The notes: a model not told the origin generated them from the sequence alone. 64,000 nucleotides of DNA from Flavobacterium rakeshii (GCF_009741375.1 NZ_WOWP01000026.1:1-64000); one strand, 5' to 3'. Positions 18,043-27,961 are shown, numbered from the stretch's first letter. A program made the numbers and translations.

Positions 18043-18975
18043 ATGGCAAAAATAAATTCCGAATCCATTAGAAAGTTTAAAAGCAAGCTTCAGGTAAAGA
18101 AGCCCTGGGATTCTATTATCATTTTTGTACTGAATATACTTATTGCCATTCCGCTTTTTATAATATTACACCAAAACCTTATTGACCCTAACTGGCCTTT
18201 ACATTTAGACAGGGTTTTAATATTTGTTGTTTTGGTTGTAGTCATTCAGCTTATTTTAAGGCTTTTAAAGACAGTTCTTATTGTTTGTATATTCTTTTAT
18301 CTTATTGCTCTTGTATATGGCTCTATTTTTGGAAAATATGGTTTTAATGCCGTTTTTGAAGACTACAGATCCATGGTATATGCAATGGCAGACAGCCCTA
18401 ATCCGCAGGATGTTATTGTATCTAAGCTACTCCCCTTCCCTAATAAATCTAAAACGCTTGATGCAATAGACTTCAATAACCCTAAGGTTAGGAATTTTGC
18501 GCTTTCTGCCACCAGAAAATACTTTAACGAGGTAAAAAGTAATAGGAAAGACAGACTGTTAATACAGTGTTTTGCTGTATTTAAGGAAATACGAAATAAG
18601 TGGAATTATGTAAACGACCCAAAAGGGCGTGAATACATAGCTTATGCCTCAGAGTCTTTACAGCATTTTTCGGGCGATTGTGATGACCACGCCATATTAA
18701 TGGCGGCCTGTATAAGAGCTATTGGCGGAACTCCACGCCTTATTCACACGGGAGGGCATTTATATCCAGAAATGCTTGTAGGTAACAAAGCCGATTTAGA
18801 AACAGCCAATTACCTTATAAAAGAAGTATTGTTTGTAAATGAAAGTCGTGGCAAGGAAATACATTACCATATAGACGAACGTGGCCAGATATGGCTTAAT
18901 TTAGACTATACGGCAATGTATCCCGGTGGTCCTTTTATGTCGGAAGAGATACTTGGAGCATTAACTCTTGAATAA
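18043..18975 (+). CDS. Membrane-anchored transglutaminase-like protein
   Basis: A 310-aa protein with two or three hydrophobic segments near residues 25-42, 54-72 and 78-98, followed by a transglutaminase-like domain. The motif SGDCDDHAILMAACIRAIGG near residues 207-226 supplies the catalytic Cys in the usual CDD context. A His in IHTGGHLYPEM and a later Asp in WLNLDYTA complete the expected triad. Such domains act as cysteine proteases or crosslinking enzymes. The side of the membrane the domain faces is not certain. Its stop abuts the stop of ung. Confidence 0.85.
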   Translation: MAKINSESIRKFKSKLQVKKPWDSIIIFVLNILIAIPLFIILHQNLIDPNWPLHLDRVLIFVVLVVVIQLILRLLKTVLIVCIFFYLIALVYGSIFGKYGFNAVFEDYRSMVYAMADSPNPQDVIVSKLLPFPNKSKTLDAIDFNNPKVRNFALSATRKYFNEVKSNRKDRLLIQCFAVFKEIRNKWNYVNDPKGREYIAYASESLQHFSGDCDDHAILMAACIRAIGGTPRLIHTGGHLYPEMLVGNKADLETANYLIKEVLFVNESRGKEIHYHIDERGQIWLNLDYTAMYPGGPFMSEEILGALTLE

Positions 18976-19641
18976 TTACCAGTTAATCTCCTTTTTAGCC
19001 TTTTCCTTTAAAAATTCATTGGTTTTACTGAAATGTTTATTACCAAACCAAAGTCCTCTGTTAGCACTTAATGGCGACGGGTGACCTGTTTCCAGTACTA
19101 AATGTCTCTGCCTGTCAATACGTGCACCTTTCTTTTTAGCAAATCCGCCCCAAAGCAGAAAAACAACATCTTTCTTTTCATCTGATATTTTCTGAATAAC
19201 AGCATCGGTAAATGTTTCCCAGCCTTTACCCTGGTGGCTTCCGGCTTCACTCTGCCTTACCGTCAAAACTGCGTTAAGTAAAAGCACACCTTGGTCAGCC
19301 CAACGCTCCAGGTTTCCTGTTTGCGGAAAAGGTTTACCTAAATCGGCCTCAATTTCCTTAAAAATATTGATTAATGACGGAGGCATTGGGATGCCGTCAC
19401 TTACCGAAAAACACAACCCATTTGCCTGTCCGGGTCCGTGGTAAGGATCCTGCCCTATAATAACCACTTCAACCTTATCAAAGGTACAATGGTCAAATGC
19501 CGAAAATATCTGGCTACCTTTTGGGTAACATGTAGCTTGGGTATATTCCTGTTTTACAAAATCTATTAAGGAATTGAAATAAGGTTTTTCAAATTGATCT
19601 GATAAAACCCCATTCCATGAAGGATGTATTTTAACCTGCAT
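18976..19641 (-). CDS. ung: Uracil-DNA glycosylase
   Basis: Family 1 UDG of 221 aa that excises uracil from DNA. Motif A GQDPYHGPGQANG begins at residue 63, with Asp65 as catalytic water activator. The C-terminal motif HPSPLSANRG near residue 187 supplies the catalytic His. I choose the ATG at 19641 (MQVKIHPSW), which matches the family N-terminus; an upstream in-frame extension to 19854 runs through the mutS2 promoter and coding start and is rejected. It is convergent with the transglutaminase gene and divergent from the MutS2-like gene. Confidence 0.96.
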   Translation of the reverse strand: MQVKIHPSWNGVLSDQFEKPYFNSLIDFVKQEYTQATCYPKGSQIFSAFDHCTFDKVEVVIIGQDPYHGPGQANGLCFSVSDGIPMPPSLINIFKEIEADLGKPFPQTGNLERWADQGVLLLNAVLTVRQSEAGSHQGKGWETFTDAVIQKISDEKKDVVFLLWGGFAKKKGARIDRQRHLVLETGHPSPLSANRGLWFGNKHFSKTNEFLKEKAKKEINW

Positions 19642-19706
19642 TATTAGTTTGGATTTTTCACAAATATAACCATTACAGATAAAAGGCTCTATAAAGCTTT
19701 TTAAAG

Positions 19707-19739
19707 TTGTATAAATAGCGTAAATATGTAGTATTTTTG
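19707..19739 (+). promoter_or_regulatory. Promoter of the MutS2-like gene
   Basis: TTG at 19707-19709 and TATTTTTG at 19732-19739, 22 nt apart, fit the Bacteroidetes TTG-N17-23-TAnnTTTG promoter. The ATG at 19763 follows 23 nt later. Confidence 0.6.
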
Positions 19740-19762
19740 TATAAAATTTGCTGAAGAATAAA

Positions 19763-21934
19763 ATGATTACCATTACAGATAAAACCCTTAAAGATTTAGA
19801 ATTTAATACCATACTTGAGACTGTTGCCTCTAGCTGCACTACAGAGAACGGCAAGGAAAAAGCTATGAATATTGCTCCCTTTAAAAATGATACGGAGCTT
19901 ATGCTGGCTTTAAAACAGACGTCTGAGTATGTTTCGTCTTTTGATAATAATAATGCACTACCTAACCACGGATTTGAATCTATTACAAACGAAATAAAAT
20001 TCCTTTCGATTGAGGACAGTTACCTTGAAGCTCCTGCTTTCAGGAAAATTTCCAATATATCAGACACCGCAAATACTCTTATTAAATTCCTTGAGAAATT
20101 TGAGGAATACTATCCTTCACTCTACAAAAGAGCTCTTGATGTTGAATACACCAAGGAAATTGTAAAGAGTATTGATAAAGTTATTGACAAGTACGGAGAA
20201 ATTAAAGATAATGCTTCTCCTGAGCTTGAGATTATACGCAAGGAAATGAATGTGGTTAAAACCAAAATTAACCAAAGTTTCGCTATGGCGTTAAGTCAGT
20301 ATAACGGCTTAGGCTACCTTGATGATATTAAGGAAAGTGTTGTTGAAAACCGCAGGGTACTTGCTGTTTTAGCAATGTACAGGCGAAAGGTAAAAGGTAC
20401 TATTATGGGCAGCTCTAAAACCGGTAGTATAACATATATTGAGCCTGAAGCGACTTTAAGATATTCCCGCGAATTGAACAACTACGAATATGAAGAGAAA
20501 GAGGAAATTAAGCGTATTTTAAAACAGTTAAGTGATATAATACGTCCTTTTGTTGCGCTATTGCAGGAGTATCAGGAGTTTTTAACTGATATAGATGTAG
20601 TTTCCGGTAAGGCTAAATATGCCCGAAGGATCAATGGACTGTTACCGAAAATTACTTCCGAAAAAAGAATGTTTTTCAGGGAAGCCTTCCATCCTATTCT
20701 TTATCTTAACAACAAACAGAAAAAAAAAGAAACCTATCCGCAAACTATTGAACTTACACCTGATAACAGGATTATAGTTATATCTGGACCAAATGCCGGT
20801 GGTAAGAGTATCACACTTAAAACAATAGGTTTGTTACAACTAATGCTACAATGTGGTTTACTAATCCCTGTACATGAGCGTAGTGAAACTTTTCTTTTTG
20901 ACAGAATACTAACAGACATTGGCGATAACCAGTCTATAGAGAACCATTTAAGTACTTATAGCTACCGCCTTAAAAACATGAATTACTTTTTAAGGAAATG
21001 TAATGATAAAACACTTTTCCTTATTGATGAGTTCGGTACAGGATCAGACCCTGAACTTGGTGGTGCATTGGCAGAAACTTTCCTTGAAGAATTTTATAAC
21101 CGTGAAGCCTTTGGTATCATTACCACTCACTATACCAATCTTAAAATGCTGGCTAACGAATTGCCTTTTGCTACAAACGCTAACATGCTTTTTGACGAAA
21201 AGTCACTTGAACCTATGTATAAGCTAATACTAGGACAAGCCGGTAGTTCATTTACATTTGAGGTAGCTCAGAAAAACGGCATACCTTTTGGACTAATAAA
21301 CAGAGCTAAAAAGAAGATTGAAAAAGGAAAAGTTCGTTTTGATAAAACAATAGCTAACCTACAAAAGGAACGCTCCAAACTTGAAAAAACCTCACAAACC
21401 CTTAAAGAAGAAGAAGGAAAAGCACGAGAGGAAAGCAAAAAAATGGAGAGTATAAACAGTAAAATTCAACAAAAGCTGGAAAGCTACCAGGAACTGTATG
21501 ACTCCAATCAGCGCCTTATTTATATGGGGCAAAAACTGGATGACATTAGTGAAAAATACTTTAACAATAAAAACAAGAAAGAGCTTATTGGCGAATTCCT
21601 TAAAATGGTAGAGATTGAAAACTCAAAGCGTAAAAAACTTACTACTAAGGAAAAGAAAGCTAAAGAAGTTGTACAGAAAAAGGTTGTTGCCGAAGTAAAA
21701 GAAAAGGTGGAAGAAATACGTAAAGAAAAGAAAGAGAAAAAAATAAAAGAACAATCTGTAGTAAAGCCAAAGGCTATTATACGAATTGGTGACAGAGTTA
21801 GAATGATTGACGGTAAAGCTGTAGGTACTCTTGATAGTATTGAAAAAAATAAAGCTACCGTAAATTACGGCATTTTCACCTCTAAGGTTGACCTTGATTC
21901 TTTAGAGCTTGTAGAAGCCATTAAAAAGAAGTAA
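19763..21934 (+). CDS. MutS2-like ATPase, without Smr domain
   Basis: A 723-aa member of the MutS2 branch: a MutS core and lever region, then the ATPase with Walker A GPNAGGKS (342-349) and Walker B TLFLIDEFGTGSDPE (near 415-429), and a long charged coiled region (about 515-665). The C-terminus is a small KOW/SH3-like segment (IRIGDRVRMIDGKAVGTLD), and the Smr nuclease domain of Bacillus MutS2 is absent. There is no MutS mismatch-recognition domain I. The ATG at 19763 is chosen over a TTG five codons earlier. The likely role is in recombination control or ribosome rescue. The DCC gene follows after one nucleotide. Confidence 0.9.
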   Translation: MITITDKTLKDLEFNTILETVASSCTTENGKEKAMNIAPFKNDTELMLALKQTSEYVSSFDNNNALPNHGFESITNEIKFLSIEDSYLEAPAFRKISNISDTANTLIKFLEKFEEYYPSLYKRALDVEYTKEIVKSIDKVIDKYGEIKDNASPELEIIRKEMNVVKTKINQSFAMALSQYNGLGYLDDIKESVVENRRVLAVLAMYRRKVKGTIMGSSKTGSITYIEPEATLRYSRELNNYEYEEKEEIKRILKQLSDIIRPFVALLQEYQEFLTDIDVVSGKAKYARRINGLLPKITSEKRMFFREAFHPILYLNNKQKKKETYPQTIELTPDNRIIVISGPNAGGKSITLKTIGLLQLMLQCGLLIPVHERSETFLFDRILTDIGDNQSIENHLSTYSYRLKNMNYFLRKCNDKTLFLIDEFGTGSDPELGGALAETFLEEFYNREAFGIITTHYTNLKMLANELPFATNANMLFDEKSLEPMYKLILGQAGSSFTFEVAQKNGIPFGLINRAKKKIEKGKVRFDKTIANLQKERSKLEKTSQTLKEEEGKAREESKKMESINSKIQQKLESYQELYDSNQRLIYMGQKLDDISEKYFNNKNKKELIGEFLKMVEIENSKRKKLTTKEKKAKEVVQKKVVAEVKEKVEEIRKEKKEKKIKEQSVVKPKAIIRIGDRVRMIDGKAVGTLDSIEKNKATVNYGIFTSKVDLDSLELVEAIKKK

Positions 21935-21935
21935 A

Positions 21936-22349
21936 GTGGAAAATTTACCTTTAAATAAAAAGATAATATTGTTTGACGGGGTATGTAATTTATGTGACTC
22001 TACCGTTCAGTTTATTATTAAGCGCGATAAAAAAGATATATTCAGGTTTGTAGCACTACAATCTGAATTAGGAGAACAAATTATAAAGCATATTGGCGTA
22101 GACCGTTCTAAAACAGATTCTATAATACTATACGAACCTGGCATAGCTTATTATTATAAAGCAAAAGCTGCAATAAAAATAGCATCAGCTTTAGGAGGGC
22201 TATTCACTTTAATGAATATATTTAGTGTTTTACCTAAATCACTATCAAACTCTGTTTATGATTATATAGCAAGAAACAGATATAAGTGGTACGGAAAAAA
22301 AGACGAGTGTATGATTCCTACTCCTGAAATGAAAGCTAAGTTTTTATAA
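21936..22349 (+). CDS. DCC-family thiol-disulfide oxidoreductase-like protein
   Basis: A 137-aa protein of the DUF393/DCC family. The hallmark DGVCNLCDSTVQFIIKRD at residues 15-32 contains the CxxC pair of a thioredoxin-like fold, and the C-terminal KWYGKKDECMIPTP is also typical. The start is GTG, one nucleotide after the MutS2-like stop, so translation is probably coupled. Family members are predicted redox proteins with unknown partners. The terminator that follows ends the operon. Confidence 0.88.
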   Translation: MENLPLNKKIILFDGVCNLCDSTVQFIIKRDKKDIFRFVALQSELGEQIIKHIGVDRSKTDSIILYEPGIAYYYKAKAAIKIASALGGLFTLMNIFSVLPKSLSNSVYDYIARNRYKWYGKKDECMIPTPEMKAKFL

Positions 22350-22387
22350 TATCAGCTACGATAAATTTAAAATTAAATAGTTAGTTA

Positions 22388-22424
22388 TAAAAAGAAAAAG
22401 CCTCGCAAATTGCGAGGCTTTATT
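22388..22424. terminator. Bidirectional terminator
   Basis: AAGCCTCGCA (22398-22407) pairs with TGCGAGGCTT (22411-22420) around a 3-nt loop. T tracts occur on both strands, so it ends both the DCC gene (+) and the T9SS cargo gene (-). Confidence 0.9.
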
Positions 22425-22451
22425 ATATGTTATTTATAATTATATAAATAA

Positions 22452-23513
22452 TTATTTTTTAACGATTTTCTTAGTAACAGTACCTTGATCAGAAGATACA
22501 TTCATTAAGTACATACCAGCTGAAAGATCAGAGATATTAACCTGAGCTTCAGATACACCGTTGAATTTAGCAGACTTAACTACTCTTCCGTTAAGGTCAA
22601 CAATCTCAACACCGTTTACAAGAATGTTTTCAGCATTAGCAATGTTGATTACATCTGATACAGGGTTTGGATAAACAGAAAACTGAGATGCAAGGAACTC
22701 ATCAGCACCAAGTACTTCAGCAACCGCTGTAACACTTAGATTATCAATTAAACCTGTTCCTGCAGCTGCATTTGTAGTTGTTTCAGTACTTCCTGAGGTA
22801 GTAGTTAAATCTACTTCAAAAGGAACTGTTTCAGTAACAGTATAAGCACCTGCAGTACCTTCTTCAATATAACCATCAACAGACCAAAGAACTAAACCTG
22901 TATTGTAGTTGTAAGAAATTTTTAAAGTCACCCAAGTGTTTTCTGGTAACATAACATTTGGCTCTTCTTCTGTACCTAATGAATAAGTGTAGTTAGCAGG
23001 CGATGTAGCTCCCTGAGGTTGTGAATAAGCAACTCCTAAAACCTCTAGGTTGTTAGTAGATACAACTATACCTCCCAAAACAGCGTTATAAGTTTCTTCA
23101 TAAATATAAACACCAATTCTGTTTAAGCTTGTACTAGCTGTACCAGTATAGTAATCATATTCTACTTCAAAAACATCATTCCCTGCAGTTCTGTTAGCCC
23201 AAAAAGTATCAGTACCTGCCTGCCACATAAATGCTCCTCCTGCACTTCCGTTAGGGCCAGTAACCTGGATAACATTTCCATTAGCTCCTCCATTATCAAC
23301 TACTTGGAAAGTATCAGCATTCATGTTTGTAGTTGTAGTTGTAGTTCCATTTTGACCTAGTACATACCAACCTCCCTGACCAGCTGTTGCACCAGTAACA
23401 TCTGTAGCTACCTGACCTACTGTTAAGTCTGAAAAATCATAAGATGACGTTTGAGCTTTAACCGTTAATAAAGAGCCGAATAAAAAAGCTCCTAAAAGTA
23501 ATTTTTTCTTCAT
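22452..23513 (-). CDS. Secreted protein with type IX C-terminal sorting domain
   Basis: A 353-aa protein with an N-terminal signal peptide (MKKKLLLGAF...VKAQ), a beta-rich central region of about 245 residues that is rich in Thr, Gly and Asn, and a type A T9SS sorting domain (about 275-353). The sorting domain has QFSVYPNPVSDVINI, GVEIVDLNGRVV and the terminal LSAGMYLMNVSS...KKIVKK. It would be exported by Sec, then carried across the outer membrane by the type IX system and attached to the surface or released. The middle looks like a concanavalin-type beta sandwich, but I see no catalytic signature. Confidence 0.9.
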   Translation of the reverse strand: MKKKLLLGAFLFGSLLTVKAQTSSYDFSDLTVGQVATDVTGATAGQGGWYVLGQNGTTTTTTNMNADTFQVVDNGGANGNVIQVTGPNGSAGGAFMWQAGTDTFWANRTAGNDVFEVEYDYYTGTASTSLNRIGVYIYEETYNAVLGGIVVSTNNLEVLGVAYSQPQGATSPANYTYSLGTEEEPNVMLPENTWVTLKISYNYNTGLVLWSVDGYIEEGTAGAYTVTETVPFEVDLTTTSGSTETTTNAAAGTGLIDNLSVTAVAEVLGADEFLASQFSVYPNPVSDVINIANAENILVNGVEIVDLNGRVVKSAKFNGVSEAQVNISDLSAGMYLMNVSSDQGTVTKKIVKK

Positions 23514-23643
23514 GATGATAGTTTTATAATTTATCGTTTCAAAAATAATAAAAAAAATATGACAAACAATTTAATTTTAACTTTTATTAATAAAATAAGG
23601 GCTATTATTTAATTTACATCATAAGTATTTAATAAATAGATAT

Positions 23644-24705
23644 CTATTTGATTATATTGTTAAGAAAGTAGAAGTCGGCTATAACCATAGCAGCCATAGA
23701 TTCGACAATAGGTACAGCTCTTGGTACAACACATGGGTCATGCCTGCCTTTACCCTGCATTTTTACAATATTCCCTGAATTATCAAGAGCATCATACTCC
23801 TGAATTAAAGTAGCAACCGGCTTAAAGGCAACTCTAAAGTAAATATCCATTCCGTTACTTATTCCTCCCTGAATGCCACCTGAAAGATTCGATTTTGTTG
23901 TACCGTCGGGATTAAAAGCATCGTTATGCTCACTTCCTTTCATTTTTGCCCCACAAAAACCACTACCATATTCAAATCCTTTTACAGCATTGATAGAAAG
24001 CATAGCTTTACCAAGCTCTGCATGGAGTTTATCAAACACCGGCTCACCAAGACCAACAGGCACATTTTGTATTACACATGTAACTGTACCTCCTACTGTA
24101 TCACCTTCTTTCCTGATTTGTCTAATATATTCTTCCATTTTAGCAGCAGTAGCCTGATCAGGGCAACGTACAGGGTTAGTTTCCGTTAATGTAAAATCTA
24201 AAGCCTGATATGGCTTATCTATAAAAATATCGCCAACAGATGACACAAAGGCATTAATTTTTACATCAGGTAAAATTTGTTTAGCAATAGCCCCTGCCAC
24301 TACTCTACTGGCAGTTTCCCTTGCAGAACTTCTTCCTCCGCCTCGATAGTCTCTAATACCATATTTCTGTTGATAAACATAATCAGCATGCGACGGACGA
24401 TATATGTCTTTTATATGTGAATAATCGGCAGATTTCTGATTTGTATTAGGTATAATAAAACCTATTGGTGTACCTGTTGTTTTACCTTCAAATACTCCTG
24501 ACAGAAACTGAACTTCATCATCTTCCTTTCTTTGTGTTACAATAGCAGACTGCCCCGGCTTTCTTCTGGCAAGTTCTTTTTGTATAGCCTTAAAATCAAG
24601 TGATATACCGGGAGGACAGCCATCAATAACACCTCCTATTGCTTCTCCGTGAGATTCCCCAAAAGTGGTAAGTTTATATACATTACCATATGTATTTCCT
24701 GCCAT
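23644..24705 (-). CDS. aroC: Chorismate synthase
   Basis: A 353-aa enzyme that converts EPSP to chorismate with reduced FMN, the last shared step of aromatic amino acid synthesis. The three family signatures are present: [16 protein letters not shown] near residue 14, RPSHADY with [20 protein letters not shown] sequence near 104-138, and the C-terminal [19 protein letters not shown]. Length and start are standard. The gene stands alone on the minus strand and is divergent from the phosphatase gene at 24844. Confidence 0.97.
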   Translation of the reverse strand: MAGNTYGNVYKLTTFGESHGEAIGGVIDGCPPGISLDFKAIQKELARRKPGQSAIVTQRKEDDEVQFLSGVFEGKTTGTPIGFIIPNTNQKSADYSHIKDIYRPSHADYVYQQKYGIRDYRGGGRSSARETASRVVAGAIAKQILPDVKINAFVSSVGDIFIDKPYQALDFTLTETNPVRCPDQATAAKMEEYIRQIRKEGDTVGGTVTCVIQNVPVGLGEPVFDKLHAELGKAMLSINAVKGFEYGSGFCGAKMKGSEHNDAFNPDGTTKSNLSGGIQGGISNGMDIYFRVAFKPVATLIQEYDALDNSGNIVKMQGKGRHDPCVVPRAVPIVESMAAMVIADFYFLNNIIK

Positions 24706-24843
24706 TTTATTTATAATCTAAGTTGATTCACAAATTTAAGCTTTTATCTCTTTTTATAACCCATTTCATACAAAACCTAAAGTTAATGTTTAATTAACTG
24801 CCAGTTTATGTTAATCAGGCTATTTTGCAATAAAACATTCTGA

Positions 24844-25674
24844 ATGAAAAAAAGAATTGTTGACATTGTTGTCCTTTCAGATGTACACTTAGGAACCTAC
24901 GGGTGTCATGCTAAAGAACTTGTGGCTTATCTATCTACAATAAAGCCAAAAACACTTATACTTAACGGTGATATAATAGACATATGGCAGTTTAGAAAGT
25001 CATACTTCCCTAAATCACATATGAAAGTTGTTAAACGTATACTTGATTTTGCCGCAAAGGGTACTACTGTATACTATATTACCGGAAATCATGACGAAAT
25101 GTTGCGAAAATTTAGCAATACCACCATGGGAAACTTCTCTATAGTAGATAAAGTTGTTTTAGAAATTGATGGCAAGAAAGCCTGGTTTTTTCATGGAGAT
25201 GTATTTGATAACTCCGTTAACCATGCTAAATGGATAGCTAAACTTGGCGGAATTGGATATGACTACCTGATACTACTTAATCGTTTTGTTAATTGGTGCT
25301 TGGTAAAAATGGGACGTGAACCCTACTCTCTTTCAAAAAAAATAAAATCGAGTGTAAAAAAAGCGGTAAAATTTATTTCTGATTTTGAAGCCATAGCATC
25401 TGATCTGGCAATCGAAAATAATTATGATTATGTGGTTTGCGGACATATACATGAACCTAAAATGGTAGTTAAAGAAAATAAGAAAGGTAGCGTTAACTAT
25501 TTAAACTCCGGTGACTGGATAGAAAATCTTACTTCGCTGGAGTATCATAATAAAGAATGGAAATTATACAGGTACATGAATGAAATTGAGGTAGACACTG
25601 AAGAAGAGAAATATAACAACGATATAAAGCTGGAAAATGAATTAATGACTGCTTTACTTTTTAATAGGAAATAA
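24844..25674 (+). CDS. LpxH-like UDP-2,3-diacylglucosamine diphosphatase family phosphoesterase
   Basis: A 276-aa calcineurin-type metallophosphoesterase. All metal motifs are present in order: SDVHLG, GDIIDIW, GNHDE, FFHGD and CGHIHEP. The insert and length place it in the UDP-2,3-diacylglucosamine diphosphatase-like group (LpxH/LpxI functional class), which removes UMP in lipid A synthesis, but several related paralogues exist in Bacteroidetes, so the substrate is not certain. It is transcribed alone, with a lipoprotein gene 55 nt downstream. Confidence 0.88.
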   Translation: MKKRIVDIVVLSDVHLGTYGCHAKELVAYLSTIKPKTLILNGDIIDIWQFRKSYFPKSHMKVVKRILDFAAKGTTVYYITGNHDEMLRKFSNTTMGNFSIVDKVVLEIDGKKAWFFHGDVFDNSVNHAKWIAKLGGIGYDYLILLNRFVNWCLVKMGREPYSLSKKIKSSVKKAVKFISDFEAIASDLAIENNYDYVVCGHIHEPKMVVKENKKGSVNYLNSGDWIENLTSLEYHNKEWKLYRYMNEIEVDTEEEKYNNDIKLENELMTALLFNRK

Positions 25675-25729
25675 TTCGCATTAATAAATTTAATTATCTT
25701 AGCCCACAAACTAACTTAATTAAACTAAA

Positions 25730-26509
25730 ATGAGAAAAAATCACTACCTATTATTATTACTCAGCTTATTTATTATTTCCTGTTCAAATGATGACGACAG
25801 CAATGGCTCTCAGGTAAACAATGCCATTCCATTATCTACAGGCAACTACTGGGTATATGATGTAAATGTAGCAGGGACTACCGGAAGAGACTCTCTTTAT
25901 ATTGCTAATGATACTGTGATAAATGCTATTACTTATAAAAAATTCAAAACTAAAGATTTCCCTATTGGCTTCTATTCAATAGCTTTAAACAATAATGCTT
26001 TAAGAAACGTAGACGGTAAGATTTTACTAAGCGGAGGTATTGACACAGGTATACCTGAAATTCCTGTAGACTTAACTGTTAGCGACTTTGTTGTTTTTGA
26101 CCCTAACGCTGTTACCGGAAGTATTCTTTCTACATTTAACGGACAAAATGAACAGGAATTAGAAGGTTTTGATGTAAATATTAGCTACGCTCTTACTGCT
26201 GAAGCAGGTGATAATTACACCTCATACTCAACTCCCGACGGACAATCATATAATAATGTAAAAGCTGTAGAAGTAAAACTAAGTTTAAAAGTAGCCGTTA
26301 CCATCCCTGACGTGCCAATTCCATTTACTATTTTACCTACACAGGATGTTTTAATTTCAACTCAGTATTATGCTAACGGAATTGGCATGATTCATACTGT
26401 AACCGACATGCAATATGAGCTTGCCGATACCTTTGGAATTGAACTTCCTTTGCCTCAATCTTTTGAAGAACATCAGGAAGAAGCTTTGTCAGTTTATAAC
26501 ATACAATAA
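25730..26509 (+). CDS. Lipoprotein of unknown function
   Basis: A 259-aa protein with a type II signal peptide: MRKNHYLL..., a hydrophobic core and a lipobox ending ISC with Cys18, followed by SNDDDSN. The acidic residues just after Cys resemble the flavobacterial lipoprotein export signal, so surface exposure is possible. The remainder is beta-rich and has no transmembrane helix. I do not recognise a named family. Confidence 0.82.
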   Translation: MRKNHYLLLLLSLFIISCSNDDDSNGSQVNNAIPLSTGNYWVYDVNVAGTTGRDSLYIANDTVINAITYKKFKTKDFPIGFYSIALNNNALRNVDGKILLSGGIDTGIPEIPVDLTVSDFVVFDPNAVTGSILSTFNGQNEQELEGFDVNISYALTAEAGDNYTSYSTPDGQSYNNVKAVEVKLSLKVAVTIPDVPIPFTILPTQDVLISTQYYANGIGMIHTVTDMQYELADTFGIELPLPQSFEEHQEEALSVYNIQ

Positions 26510-26578
26510 GCTCTCATGCCCCTAAAATAAAGATGTTAAATATTTGAAAAGAAACTATTCTTACAAAAATCAACGTGC

Positions 26579-26586
26579 TATATTTG
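26579..26586 (+). promoter_or_regulatory. Candidate -7 box
   Basis: TATATTTG matches TAnnTTTG exactly, 25 nt before the ATG at 26612. There is no well-spaced TTG upstream. Confidence 0.45.
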
Positions 26587-26611
26587 TTAAATAAATAACT
26601 AAAACAACATT

Positions 26612-27112
26612 ATGAAGAAACTATTTTTATCGGCTTTTTTACTACTTGGTTTAGTAATTAGCAGTAACGCACAGGACAGGCAAAATGCACTTGGATTAAG
26701 ACTAGGAGATAATGACGGTTTTGGGGGGGAAATATCTTACCAAAGGAACTTATCCAGCAATAACAGACTTGAGGCTGATTTAGGATGGAGAAATTCAAGC
26801 AACTATGACGCTTTTAAACTAGTTGCACTATACCAGTGGGTATGGAATATTGAAGGCGGTTTTAACTGGTATGCCGGTGTAGGTGGAGGTATAGGTAGCT
26901 GGAGTTTTGATAACGACAAACCAGGTTACTATGATGGTGATAAAGACAGTGGTGTTTTTGCTTTATTAGCTGGTGACATAGGTATTGAATATAACTTTGA
27001 TATCCCACTACAATTATCATTAGATTTTAGACCGGAGCTTTATTTTGCTGATGATTTCCGTGAAGATGATTTCGGTCCGGATATTGCATTAGGTGTAAGA
27101 TTCAAATTCTAA
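26612..27112 (+). CDS. Outer-membrane beta-barrel-like exported protein
   Basis: A 166-aa protein with a signal peptide (MKKLFLSAFLLLGLVISSNAQ). The mature part has alternating hydrophobic and polar residues, many Gly, Trp and Tyr, and ends in Phe (GVRFKF), as is typical of small 8-strand outer-membrane barrels. An Asp/Asn-rich stretch (DNDKPGYYDGDKD) probably forms a loop. Function unknown. It has its own -7 box and a strong terminator, so it is monocistronic. Confidence 0.82.
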   Translation: MKKLFLSAFLLLGLVISSNAQDRQNALGLRLGDNDGFGGEISYQRNLSSNNRLEADLGWRNSSNYDAFKLVALYQWVWNIEGGFNWYAGVGGGIGSWSFDNDKPGYYDGDKDSGVFALLAGDIGIEYNFDIPLQLSLDFRPELYFADDFREDDFGPDIALGVRFKF

Positions 27113-27132
27113 AACAATCAAAGCATATATAG

Positions 27133-27169
27133 AAAAGTCCTCTATTTTAAATTATAGAGGACTTTTTTT
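27133..27169 (+). terminator. Rho-independent terminator after the barrel protein gene
   Basis: AAAAGTCCTCTAT (27133-27145) pairs with ATAGAGGACTTTT (27154-27166) around an 8-nt loop, followed by further T residues. Confidence 0.9.
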
Positions 27170-27210
27170 ATTTATTATTTTATATTTGACTTTCAAAAAA
27201 ACAAATATAA

Positions 27211-27927
27211 ATGAAAGAAGAAATCACCTTACAGCTTGAAACATCTAATGGTAAATCAAAGGAATACAATTTTGAAGTAGACAATGTTGTATTACAAAAT
27301 GCACAAATTCTTTTAAGCAGTCCCATAACTGTAATAAAGCACGGGGGAAAAGGACTTTTAAAATCAATACTTGTATTAATAATAATTGCTATCATCAACA
27401 TTTCTTTCTTTTTATACTCCCTGATTAATGTTGCAGAAGGTAAAGCTTACACTCCTATTCTTGTTTTGTTACTTGGTCTTATTTTCACATGCTGGTATAC
27501 TTATAAAGCCTACAACTATATTTATATAAACGTTACAAGAGAAGCAATTAAGGGTTTAACCCCAATTTTAAAAAAAATATGCGGTATCGCCGTAGATGTT
27601 GTAAGTACTAATGCTAATAATGATGAAACTAAACTGGCTAAAGCCCATGTAAATGCTACCGAAATAGTAAACAAAATAAACAACCTGCCCTATCTGGTAA
27701 AAAAAATACTTATTTTTCTGTTTAACCGAATACCCTTTTCCGGCATAATAAACGAAGCATGGGATGTGATAAATTCTGGTGATAACGAAAAAGCCACAGA
27801 TGTTGTTTATGGTAAATTGAGTAGCTTTGCTAATAACAAAATATTTAATAAAAATAAATTTAACTGGATACTATGGTATATCCCGTTAAACATAATAGTA
27901 TTAGTAGTTTTAATAAAACTACTATAA
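27211..27927 (+). CDS. Membrane protein of unknown function
   Basis: A 238-aa protein with a soluble N-terminal part of about 48 residues, two adjacent transmembrane helices (near 50-72 and 77-96), an amphipathic middle region and one last hydrophobic segment at the C-terminus (near 215-237). It has no signal peptide and no catalytic motif, and I recognise no family. Terminators flank both sides, so it is its own transcription unit. Confidence 0.72.
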   Translation: MKEEITLQLETSNGKSKEYNFEVDNVVLQNAQILLSSPITVIKHGGKGLLKSILVLIIIAIINISFFLYSLINVAEGKAYTPILVLLLGLIFTCWYTYKAYNYIYINVTREAIKGLTPILKKICGIAVDVVSTNANNDETKLAKAHVNATEIVNKINNLPYLVKKILIFLFNRIPFSGIINEAWDVINSGDNEKATDVVYGKLSSFANNKIFNKNKFNWILWYIPLNIIVLVVLIKLL

Positions 27928-27928
27928 T

Positions 27929-27961
27929 AAAAAAGGGAGCTTAATAAGCTCCCTTTTTTAT
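27929..27961. terminator. Bidirectional terminator
   Basis: AAAAGGGAGCTT (27931-27942) pairs with AAGCTCCCTTTT (27946-27957) across a 3-nt loop, with A/T tracts on both sides. It serves the membrane protein gene (+) and ettA (-). Confidence 0.9.

Noticed and set aside
19642..19854. In-frame 5' extension of ung
   Set aside because: It covers the mutS2 promoter and start, has no conserved sequence, and the ATG at 19641 matches the family N-terminus.
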